From Lentisphaerae bacterium WC36 (GTDB taxonomy: Bacteria; Verrucomicrobiota; Lentisphaeria; Victivallales; SZUA-371), in contig CP085689.1 in assembly GCA_020683205.1 (NCBI GenBank), forward strand, positions 1,860,001-1,924,000: a stretch of 64,000 nucleotides of DNA, read 5' to 3'. Under the pieces are notes generated by a model. The model did not search any database and was not told the DNA's origin. It saw only the letters and a program-made list of their open reading frames with translations. Made by a program: the position numbers and the translations under genes. Below are positions 36,373-44,726 of this stretch, piece after piece (the first letter of the stretch is position 1; the number at the start of each line of letters is the position of its first letter).

Positions 36373-36830
36373 AAACGGTAAAGCTAAAATTGCTCGTAAT
36401 ATTTTCCTATTTTTTTATGTGTAATGTATACACTTTTTAGTTTACATGACTAACAATATTAACGCAACAATTTATAAATTTAATACAAGTTACTTTTAAT
36501 AAACTCATCCTAAAATTATATAAAAATAAAGAATATTATTTTTATATAATACGTTCAGATATCTTTTAATATTTTTTAGATAAACAATATAAATAACGTC
36601 GATATTTTATATAAATTCTAAAAAAACCATATAATATTTTATTTATTAATAAAAAAAACAACCTATATTTGTCGACTTTAACCAATTAATTAAAAATAAC
36701 ACTAATTAATAAAAAATATAACTTTTTGATAATTTTTAATAATAATGCCTCATTTACTTTTAATATTTGTCCATTATAATCTTAATAGATCAACAAATAA
36801 TAAATTTAAATTTTGCAAGAGGAAAACAAA
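36373..36830. other. Intergenic, no gene seen
   Basis: 458 nt, extremely AT-rich (long A and T runs). It should contain the promoters of the methyltransferase and of the pseudopilin. I see no coding or RNA gene. Confidence 0.55.
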
Positions 36831-37598
36831 ATGAAATTAAAAAAATTTACATTAATTGAGCTATTAGTAGTTGTAGCAATCATCGCAATTCTAGCAGGCA
36901 TGTTATTACCAGCACTTGGTGCTGCTCGTGAAAAAGCACGTGCTACAAGCTGTATGAACAACCAAAAGCAAACTGGTACAATTTTAAGCATGGCAAATGG
37001 AGACCTAGGATACTTAGTCAATGGTGTTGGCTACGGTAGCTCATGGCACACACTAATGTCGAAAAAAGAATTTAACAGTGACATCGAAGGTTTAGGATAT
37101 TTTAAAGGCGAAGGGACAACTTACAACCCATATTTAAATTGTAACTACAAAGGAACAAGTTATGTCTATTCAATGCCTCACTCTGACTATAAATATAATG
37201 AAGCAAATAACTCTTGGGCAAATTGGCAAAAACTTGCTGGTCCTCGTAGTCGTTTAAAATTAATCATTGATAAATATACAGAAGCCTCAACAAGTGTAAT
37301 TCTTACAGACGGAAAAAATATTAACTGGCAGGTAGGTAATTTAAATCACTTAGAGAATAGCGATTGGCACGATAATCCCGTTTGGTTAAAACATATGAAT
37401 AAAACTAATATGCTATTTGCTGATATGCATGCCGAATCTGTTGATCAAAATAGTATAAAATCAATTTGGTTCAAAAAATTTAACTTTAACAATGTTGGTG
37501 GTATTGCAGTAAAAGATGCTGATAAAATTCGAATAGGCATCCGCTTTACCTCTATTGTTGACAACGAAAAGAAAAAAGTTGAATTACAATATAATTAA
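36831..37598 (+). CDS. Pseudopilin-like protein with prepilin-type N-terminal domain (second copy)
   Basis: 255 residues beginning [20 protein letters not shown], with [19 protein letters not shown] after the helix and a globular tail ending in a [10 protein letters not shown] motif equivalent to that of the copy at 7036. AGAGG lies 9-13 nt before ATG 36831; a TTG 18 nt upstream is less likely. The residue before Phe is Lys, so the canonical Gly of the prepilin peptidase site is missing, as in the other copy. It is followed after 11 nt by a small lipoprotein gene, which suggests a shared envelope function. Confidence 0.88.
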   Translation: MKLKKFTLIELLVVVAIIAILAGMLLPALGAAREKARATSCMNNQKQTGTILSMANGDLGYLVNGVGYGSSWHTLMSKKEFNSDIEGLGYFKGEGTTYNPYLNCNYKGTSYVYSMPHSDYKYNEANNSWANWQKLAGPRSRLKLIIDKYTEASTSVILTDGKNINWQVGNLNHLENSDWHDNPVWLKHMNKTNMLFADMHAESVDQNSIKSIWFKKFNFNNVGGIAVKDADKIRIGIRFTSIVDNEKKKVELQYN

Positions 37599-37609
37599 GG
37601 ATTAAAAAC

Positions 37610-38005
37610 ATGAAAAATTTAAATAATCTTGCACATTTTTTACAACTTTCAATAATATTATTTTTCATAACATCTTGCGAGAAAAAAACTCAAATAATTA
37701 ATCATAAGACAGCATTAAATACGGCTGAAGTTATTATTAAAAAACAAAAAATTGAAGAAGTTTTTTTCAATATAGCTTCAAAAGAAAGTAGAGGTAATTT
37801 AATGTTAAGGATTTATCAAAATGGCAAACAAGTTTACCCTCCAGTCGACAAAGCTATTCCAAAAGATGTTTTAAAAGCATTAGAAAAAAAAGCGACCTTT
37901 ACAATTCCACCAAATACAAATCTTATTGATTTTGCTAATATTTTAAATAAAAAATATAAAATCAATGGCTCAATTGAAGGTAATGACTTCGTTATTAAGC
38001 TTTAA
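37610..38005 (+). CDS. Small lipoprotein, possibly with an STN-like (secretin/TonB N-terminal) domain
   Basis: 131 residues with a signal peptide and lipobox ITSC (Cys21-22 region), so it is membrane-anchored by lipid. The C-terminal 35 residues (TFTIPPNTNLIDFANILNKK then YKINGSIEGNDFVIKL) follow the short beta-alpha-beta plan of STN domains found in secretins and receptors. It lies 11 nt after a pseudopilin gene, which fits a secretion-related role. The assignment of the domain is by pattern only. Confidence 0.6.
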   Translation: MKNLNNLAHFLQLSIILFFITSCEKKTQIINHKTALNTAEVIIKKQKIEEVFFNIASKESRGNLMLRIYQNGKQVYPPVDKAIPKDVLKALEKKATFTIPPNTNLIDFANILNKKYKINGSIEGNDFVIKL

Positions 38006-38030
38006 TTTTATCTATTTAATATATAAAAGT

Positions 38031-38071
38031 GATGAACATTATTTAATAATTTTGATGCTCATCATTTTTTT
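38031..38071. terminator. Terminator between converging lipoprotein genes
   Basis: GATGAACAT (38031-38039) pairs with ATGCTCATC (38055-38063) with one mismatch, followed by a T run. The right arm overlaps the stop codon of the minus-strand gene. Confidence 0.6.
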
Positions 38072-38448
38072 ATTATCTGTTTACGATAAATTTCATCAAC
38101 TGGAGGTTCAATTCTCAAAAATTTCTTTTTATTGTCCATATTTTTTTCAAAATCTAAACAAGCTTGACGAACCGCTAAAATCATTTTAGGCTCCATTGAA
38201 AAATCTTTATAAAAAACATAAATCACAAATTTATCAACCCGCGAATATGAAGTTATCTTTGTAACTCCATCAATTTTTGCTAGAATGCTCTCAAGTTGTT
38301 CAGTGTATTTTTCATTCTCCATAGCATTAGATGATCCTACTGAGGCAATAGCATATTTTACTTGAATAACAGGCTTTGGACTTCCAGCAAATTTGCACCC
38401 AGCAACCCCAAATATTAATATTATTATTATAATGAAAAATTTATTCAT
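38062..38448 (-). CDS. Small lipoprotein resembling an RND porter subdomain
   Basis: 128 residues with a lipobox VAGC (Cys18) after a short hydrophobic signal. The rest reads like one AcrB-type porter (PN/PC) module: LESILAKIDGVTKITSYSR, then DKFVIYVFYKDFSMEPKMIL, then RIEPPVDEIYR. In RND pumps the order is helix-GVxxV, strand, AxxxVR, PP. A free lipoprotein of this kind could sit at the periplasmic face beside an RND pump. Function is inferred from pattern only. It is monocistronic. Confidence 0.55.
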   Translation of the reverse strand: MNKFFIIIIILIFGVAGCKFAGSPKPVIQVKYAIASVGSSNAMENEKYTEQLESILAKIDGVTKITSYSRVDKFVIYVFYKDFSMEPKMILAVRQACLDFEKNMDNKKKFLRIEPPVDEIYRKQIIKK

Positions 38449-38534
38449 AACTAATCCTCTTTTGTTAGAAATACAATAAAAATTTTATATATACTAATAA
38501 TATAAATGACAAAGTTTAACTCTAGATCCTAAAA

Positions 38535-38570
38535 AGCAGAAAAGTTAAAGAATTTATCAACTTTTCTGCT
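38535..38570 (-). terminator. Terminator of the membrane pyrophosphatase gene
   Basis: AGCAGAAAAGTT (38535-38546) and AACTTTTCTGCT (38559-38570) form a 12-bp perfect stem, followed on the minus strand by five T. Confidence 0.85.
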
Positions 38571-38617
38571 TCTAGAGTACTTATAAAATATGATTTTAAA
38601 AAATTATTATGACCAAA

Positions 38618-40960
38618 TTATTTAAAATCAATAACAATTCCTAAGAATTTTTGAATCATTGGTGAAAATTTTACCACCAATGGTGAAAATACAATGCTGA
38701 CCATACTCATTAATTTGATTAAAATATTTAATGAAGGTCCAGATGTATCTTTACATGGGTCTCCAACAGTATCACCAATAACAGCAGCACCATGAGTAGG
38801 ATTTTTAGATCCATCGCCTAGCTTTTTACCACCATGATTACCTTTTTCGATGAATTTTTTGGCGTTATCCCAAGCTCCACCAGCATTATTAAGCATCGTT
38901 GCTAAAACGAAACTACAAACCAAACCACCAGCTAATAGTCCCATTACTCCAGGTACTCCCAATACCAATCCAGTAATTACTGGTACAATAATCGCTAATA
39001 AACTAGGCACAACCATCTCACGTTGAGCTCCAGTTGTTGAAATATCTACACAACGAGCATAATCTGGAGTTTCAGTTCCATCCATGATACCTGGTTTTTC
39101 TTTAAACTGACGACGTACTTCATTAACCATCGAACCAGCCGCGCGACCAACAGCTTTCATAGTCATCGCACAAAAAACAAATGCCATCATTCCACCCACA
39201 AATAATCCACATAATAAATATGGATTCATAATATGCATTTGGAATAATTCAACAAAATCCAAAATATTTAATTTTTCAGCAGCAGCATTTGTTAAACCCA
39301 TAAATGTACCATCACTAGATTTATCTGCTAATTTGCCAACCCAAATTTTAACTTCTTCAATGTAAGCCGCTAACAAAGCCATCGCAGTTAAAGCAGCAGA
39401 ACCAATAGCAAACCCTTTACCAGTCGCCGCAGTCGTGTTACCTAGTGAGTCAAGCGCATCAGTACGTTCACGAACTTCATGAGGTAACCCGCTCATTTCA
39501 GCATTTCCGCCAGCATTATCAGCAATTGGACCATACGCATCAGTAGCTAATGTAATACCTAGAGTAGCCAACATACCAACAGCAGCGAAACCGATACCAT
39601 ATAAGCCTCTGCTAAAGTCACTTAGACCACCCGCAAATGAAAATGCTAAAACTATACCAACAATAACTGTAAGCACAGGAATACCCGCTGAATACATACC
39701 AGTTGCAAGACCATCAATAATTGCTGTAGCTGGTCCCATGTTTGCCTGCTCTGCAATTCCCTTTGTTGGTTTATATTCATCACTAGTATAATATTCTGTA
39801 GCTTGACCAATAATAACACCTGCAAATAAACCTGTTACAATTGCACCAAACACACCCCAACTAATAACTCCCATAGCCGCTAAAATTGCACCTGCAATTA
39901 AAATTAACACTGAACTACCTAGTGTACCAATTAATAAAGAAGTCAATAAATTACGCTGAGTTGCACCTTCTCTACAACGAACCATAAACATACCAATAAT
40001 TGATAAAATAGTACCAATACCAGCAACAATCATTGGTGCAGTGATTAAGTTCATTGCAATAGCTGCCTGATCTTCTTTAGCATTCAAGCCTACCGCCGCA
40101 CCAAGTGCTGCTGTTGCTAAAATTGATCCACAATATGATTCATAAAGGTCAGCACCCATACCAGCAACATCACCAACATTATCACCAACGTTATCTGCGA
40201 TTGTTGCAGGGTTACGAGGGTCATCCTCAGGTATACCAGCTTCAACTTTACCTACTAGGTCAGCGCCAACATCAGCAGCTTTTGTATAAATACCACCACC
40301 AACACGAGCAAATAATGCTTGAGTAGACGCCCCCATTCCAAAGGTAATCATTGTTGTTGTAATATGAACTAATTTTTGAATATCGGTAGTATTTTCATCT
40401 ACTAATTTTAAACCTAAAAATTCTAATCCTGTTGCCATATTTTCTGGTGTATAAATTAACTGATCAAGGATCCAGAACCATGCACAAATATCAAGCAGAC
40501 CTAAACCTACAACAACTAAACCCATCACTGCGCCACTTCTAAAAGCAACTTGTAATCCACGGTTTAAACCTTCCATCGCACCTTGTGCTGTACGAGCTGA
40601 GGCATTTGTTGCAGTTCGCATACCAATGTATCCGCAAATACCAGAAAATAATCCTCCAGTTAAAAATGCAACTGGTACAAATGGGTTTTGAATTCCCATA
40701 TATGCTAACACTGCAAAAATAATCATTAATACTAAAAAAACAATTCCGACAACTTTGTATTGTCTTGTTAAATAAGCCATCGCTCCTTCACGAACGTGAC
40801 CTGCAATTTGAATCATTTTTTCATTTCCTTCTGATGCAGACATCATCTTTTTGTAGAAGATCACTGCAAACACGAGGGCCAAAATGGCAGAAATTGGGGC
40901 AATCCACCACAAACCCGGGATTTGAGCTCCAGTTGAAGCAAAAACTAAACCTTCAAGCAT
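38618..40960 (-). CDS. hppA: Membrane-bound ion-translocating pyrophosphatase
   Basis: 780 residues, about 16 helices. The enzyme hydrolyses PPi and pumps H+ or Na+ across the inner membrane. The catalytic block [19 protein letters not shown] with [20 protein letters not shown] (around 225-275) and the late [20 protein letters not shown] are intact. [17 protein letters not shown] has Ala at the position that is Lys in K+-independent enzymes, so this is a K+-dependent type, a class that includes Na+ pumps. AAGGAG precedes the ATG. It is monocistronic and divergent from lysS. It would conserve energy from PPi, including that made by aminoacyl-tRNA synthetases. Confidence 0.97.
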   Translation of the reverse strand: MLEGLVFASTGAQIPGLWWIAPISAILALVFAVIFYKKMMSASEGNEKMIQIAGHVREGAMAYLTRQYKVVGIVFLVLMIIFAVLAYMGIQNPFVPVAFLTGGLFSGICGYIGMRTATNASARTAQGAMEGLNRGLQVAFRSGAVMGLVVVGLGLLDICAWFWILDQLIYTPENMATGLEFLGLKLVDENTTDIQKLVHITTTMITFGMGASTQALFARVGGGIYTKAADVGADLVGKVEAGIPEDDPRNPATIADNVGDNVGDVAGMGADLYESYCGSILATAALGAAVGLNAKEDQAAIAMNLITAPMIVAGIGTILSIIGMFMVRCREGATQRNLLTSLLIGTLGSSVLILIAGAILAAMGVISWGVFGAIVTGLFAGVIIGQATEYYTSDEYKPTKGIAEQANMGPATAIIDGLATGMYSAGIPVLTVIVGIVLAFSFAGGLSDFSRGLYGIGFAAVGMLATLGITLATDAYGPIADNAGGNAEMSGLPHEVRERTDALDSLGNTTAATGKGFAIGSAALTAMALLAAYIEEVKIWVGKLADKSSDGTFMGLTNAAAEKLNILDFVELFQMHIMNPYLLCGLFVGGMMAFVFCAMTMKAVGRAAGSMVNEVRRQFKEKPGIMDGTETPDYARCVDISTTGAQREMVVPSLLAIIVPVITGLVLGVPGVMGLLAGGLVCSFVLATMLNNAGGAWDNAKKFIEKGNHGGKKLGDGSKNPTHGAAVIGDTVGDPCKDTSGPSLNILIKLMSMVSIVFSPLVVKFSPMIQKFLGIVIDFK

Positions 40961-41152
40961 CTAATACTCCTTGTTTGTTAAATTAAGACTTTAATAGTTT
41001 TTTTCCTGTTTTGTAAAATACTCTAAAGATAAAATAGACTAATAAACAGAGTTTTTCAAGATTTTTTTAATGATTCTTTGATTTCTCGAAAAAAAAAGCT
41101 ATCTTATTAAGGTTAATAATAATTCAAAAATTTAAAGGATTTAAATAGTATA

Positions 41153-42676
41153 ATGAGTGATAATAATATTGAAAATAATGAGCAAATTAGTGCACAAGAG
41201 CACGAAGATTTGTTTAGCCAACGTCTAGCAAAAGTTGCGGAGTTATCTGAAGCTGGAATTGAACCATTTGGACAACGCTTTGACGGAGCAACAATGATTG
41301 AAAAAATTCGTGAATCATATGTTGAAGAATCAGAAGAACCTATTAAAGTGACTGCTGCAGGTCGTATAATGGCAATGCGCACAATGGGTAACGTAATTTT
41401 TGCTGATCTACGTGATAGCAGTGATCGTATTCAGCTTTTTATCAGCAAAAAAGTTGTTGGAGCAGATGCTTTCAAATTAATCAAACGTTTCGATATTGGT
41501 GATATTGTCGGAGTAAATGGTGAATTATTTACTACTAAAACTGGTGAATTATCAATTCGTACTTCTGAGCTAACACTTTTAAGCAAAGCGATGCGTCCTT
41601 TACCAGAAAAGTGGCATGGTTTAACAAATGTTGAACAACGTTATCGCCAACGCTATTTAGATTTAATTGATAACAATGATAGTCGTGATACATTCAAAAA
41701 ACGTTTCCAAATTATTCGTGAAATTAGAAACTTCCTTGAAAAACGTGATTTCTATGAAGTTGAAACTCCAATGCTTCAGCCGATTGCGGGTGGAGCATCG
41801 GCAAATCCTTTCAAAACTTTCTACGAAGCTTTAAATAGCCCAATGTTTATGCGTATTGCACCAGAGCTATACTTAAAACGTTTATTAGTAGGTGGTTTTG
41901 AGCGTGTTTATGAATTAAACCGTAATTTCCGTAATGAAGGTATGTCACGTCGTCATAATCCTGAATTTACAATGATGGAAATTTACCAAGCATATGGTAA
42001 CTGTGAATCAATGATGGACTTGGTTGAGGATTTGGTAACAACTGTTGCAATGAATGTATTTGGCACGTTGCAAATTAAGCACAATGAAGATAAAATTATT
42101 GACTTAACACGTCCTTGGAGACGCGTTGCGTATGAAGATTTAGTTAAAGAATTCTGTGGCGAGGACTGGTTTACTCAACCATTTGAAAACCGAGTTGCTA
42201 AGGCTCAAGAATTAAAATTGGATGTGGATATGAATACATCTGATGTTGAAGTAACTCAAGAAGTTTACGAAAAATTAATTGAACATACTTTAATTCAACC
42301 AACATTTGTAACACGTTTGCCTAAAGAGTTAGTTCCATTAGCAAAGGCATGTAGCGATAATGATTCATTGGTAGACGTATTTGAACTTGAAATCAATGGT
42401 CAAGAAATTGCTCCAGGTTATAGCGAACTAAATGACCCAATTGAACAACGTAAACGCTTTATGGAACAATTAGAGCGTGAATATGAAAATGTTGAAGAAT
42501 TAGAAAACCTTGACGATTTAATCGATGAAGATTTCTTAACAGCTATGGAACACGGTATGCCTCCAGCTGGCGGTATGGGAATTGGTATTGATCGTTTAGT
42601 TATGATGTTGACTGGCGCAGAGTCAATTCGTGACGTAGTTCTGTTTCCACAATTAAGAAGACGCAAAAAACAATAG
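41153..42676 (+). CDS. lysS: Lysyl-tRNA synthetase, class II
   Basis: 507 residues, normal length. It charges tRNA-Lys in the cytosol. The OB-fold anticodon-binding domain (RIMAMRTMGNVIFADLRD, about 64-81) is followed by class II motif 1 (RNFLEKRDFYEVETPMLQP), motif 2 (FERVYELNRNFRNEGMSRRH) and motif 3 (GMPPAGGMGIGIDRLVMML). AAAGGAT lies upstream of the ATG. The next gene, pabB, begins 54 nt downstream on the same strand. Confidence 0.97.
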   Translation: MSDNNIENNEQISAQEHEDLFSQRLAKVAELSEAGIEPFGQRFDGATMIEKIRESYVEESEEPIKVTAAGRIMAMRTMGNVIFADLRDSSDRIQLFISKKVVGADAFKLIKRFDIGDIVGVNGELFTTKTGELSIRTSELTLLSKAMRPLPEKWHGLTNVEQRYRQRYLDLIDNNDSRDTFKKRFQIIREIRNFLEKRDFYEVETPMLQPIAGGASANPFKTFYEALNSPMFMRIAPELYLKRLLVGGFERVYELNRNFRNEGMSRRHNPEFTMMEIYQAYGNCESMMDLVEDLVTTVAMNVFGTLQIKHNEDKIIDLTRPWRRVAYEDLVKEFCGEDWFTQPFENRVAKAQELKLDVDMNTSDVEVTQEVYEKLIEHTLIQPTFVTRLPKELVPLAKACSDNDSLVDVFELEINGQEIAPGYSELNDPIEQRKRFMEQLEREYENVEELENLDDLIDEDFLTAMEHGMPPAGGMGIGIDRLVMMLTGAESIRDVVLFPQLRRRKKQ

Positions 42677-42730
42677 TTTTAGGCTGTTCTTATAAAATAT
42701 GGGTGTTTCTAAAGGTGAATATTTTTAGGA

Positions 42731-44578
42731 ATGCCCTTATCTTTTACTATGTTTGAAGAATTTGATAATAAACAATTTATAATTTGTCGTTTAATTAACG
42801 GCAACTGGGGCTTGTTCACCAATCCTAATAAAATTTTAAGCTTAACTTTTTCTGAGCTTAAGAATGACACAACTCGTTTAAAAAATATTTTTAACAAAAT
42901 TAACAATGAGCTAAAAAGTGGCAATTATGTAGCAGGTTACATACATTATGAAGCAGCAATTGGTTTCGATAAGTCTCTCAAAGTAAATGAAAAACAAATC
43001 AAAAACAACGAACTTATAGTTTGTTTTGGAGTTTTTGATAAAGCTCCACAAAAATTTAACTTTATATCTCAGAAAAAACTCTGTTTATCAATTTCAGAAA
43101 ATAATATTTTAACCTCAAAAAAAGACTACACTAAAAACATTAACAAACTAAAAGAATATATTTTCAATGGTGATATTTACCAAGCAAATTATACTGTTAG
43201 AACTCTTTTAAAAACAAATGAACCATCGTTATTCAAAATATTTAATTACATAAACTGCGGACACCCTGTACCTTATTCTTCATTTGTTAAACTGACAAAT
43301 GGCATTGAGATAGCTTCTATTTCACCTGAATTATTTTTCAAAAAAACAGGGCGAAAAATTTCTTCATTACCAATGAAAGGAACAATGAGCCGTCATTACG
43401 ATTATAATATTGATAAAACATTTCCTGAAATCTTAGGTAAAGATATTAAAAATCGTGCCGAAAATGTGATGATTTGTGATATGGTACGCAATGATATTGG
43501 TAAAATTGCTAAACCAAATAGTGTTAAGGTTGATAAATTATTTCATGTTGACACCTATCAAACACTTCATCAAATGATAAGCGAGGTTTCTGGCGAAATT
43601 ATAAAATCTAAAAATACTCCATACGAAATTTTTCAAGCATTATTTCCAGCAGCTTCAATTACTGGAGCACCAAAAGTTAGAGCAATGGAAATTATTAAAG
43701 AACTAGAAGATTCACCAAGAGGTGTTTATACTGGAACTATTGGCTATTTTTCCCCAACTGATGAAGCTGTGTTTAATGTTCCAATTAGGACTTTAATAAA
43801 AAGAAGCAACTCTATTGAAATCAATTTGAGTGTTGGAAGTGGTGTAGTCGCTGACTCCTTGGCCAATGATGAGTGGAACGAATTAAAAAATAAAACAGAA
43901 TTTATTACCAAAAATATTCCTGAAAATTTTTCAATTTTTTCAACGATGCTGTTTAACAATAAATTTTACAATAACTTCAAATTTTATAATGAACATATTA
44001 ACCGTTTAGCAAACTCTCAGAAATATTTTGCTCGACCTTTTTATTATGAAAAAGTAAATGAAGCATTACAAAATTTTGCAAAAAAACACTGCGATAGCAG
44101 TGACTATTTTCGATTAAAAATAAAATTATTTAAAGACGGAGAAGTTGCTCTAGAGAGTACTAATTTAGGTAAAATCATCCCAAAATTTAAAAATCACAAT
44201 TCACCTATAAAATTAAAATTATATCCTCGTGCAATTGATTCCCAAAATATTTTTTTACACCATAAAACATCAATGCGAAAATTTTATGATATTGAATATT
44301 CTCAAACAGTATCTGAAGGTTTTCATGAAGTTATTTTTTTTAATGAAAATAATTACATTACAGAAGGTACTATTAGCAATATTTTTATTCAAAAGAATAA
44401 CCAGTGGTACACACCGCACCGCGACTGCGGGCTTTTAAACGGCATAATGCGTGAAAAATTAATAAAAAAACTTCAGGCGCAGCAATCTTTATTAACTATT
44501 AAGGACTTACAAAACTCCTCAGAAATTATCATTTGCAATTCACTACGAGGCATTGCTAGACACTGCCAAATTCATTAA
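42731..44578 (+). CDS. pabB: Aminodeoxychorismate synthase component I fused to aminodeoxychorismate lyase (PabB-PabC)
   Basis: 615 residues. The N-terminal part (about 1-400) is the chorismate-binding domain: SPELFFKK, then LPMKGT with the Lys that marks PabB against the Ala of TrpE, DMVRNDIGKIA, and ASITGAPKVRAME. The C-terminal part (about 405-615) is a fold-type IV PLP lyase ending in ITEGTISNIFIQ. Together they make p-aminobenzoate for folate, with glutaminase PabA encoded elsewhere. The PLP lysine region is less clear by eye. ATG 42731 sits directly after AGGA, so the start could be ATG 42749. Confidence 0.93.
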   Translation: MPLSFTMFEEFDNKQFIICRLINGNWGLFTNPNKILSLTFSELKNDTTRLKNIFNKINNELKSGNYVAGYIHYEAAIGFDKSLKVNEKQIKNNELIVCFGVFDKAPQKFNFISQKKLCLSISENNILTSKKDYTKNINKLKEYIFNGDIYQANYTVRTLLKTNEPSLFKIFNYINCGHPVPYSSFVKLTNGIEIASISPELFFKKTGRKISSLPMKGTMSRHYDYNIDKTFPEILGKDIKNRAENVMICDMVRNDIGKIAKPNSVKVDKLFHVDTYQTLHQMISEVSGEIIKSKNTPYEIFQALFPAASITGAPKVRAMEIIKELEDSPRGVYTGTIGYFSPTDEAVFNVPIRTLIKRSNSIEINLSVGSGVVADSLANDEWNELKNKTEFITKNIPENFSIFSTMLFNNKFYNNFKFYNEHINRLANSQKYFARPFYYEKVNEALQNFAKKHCDSSDYFRLKIKLFKDGEVALESTNLGKIIPKFKNHNSPIKLKLYPRAIDSQNIFLHHKTSMRKFYDIEYSQTVSEGFHEVIFFNENNYITEGTISNIFIQKNNQWYTPHRDCGLLNGIMREKLIKKLQAQQSLLTIKDLQNSSEIIICNSLRGIARHCQIH

Positions 44579-44726
44579 ATTAATTAGTAAAAATAATATC
44601 AAAAAATCTAGTTATTTGTCTAATTATCTCTTGTTTTTTTAATATTTTTGAATATAATCTAGGTAAGGAGATTACCATAATTATTGTATTCAAAACATTA
44701 ACTTATTACCTATAATATTAAAAAAA

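Noticed and set aside
40105-40326. His/Gln-rich 73-codon frame antisense to the pyrophosphatase
   Set aside because: Composition is an artefact of reading the complement of the DNVGDNVGD-coding stretch; no start signal.
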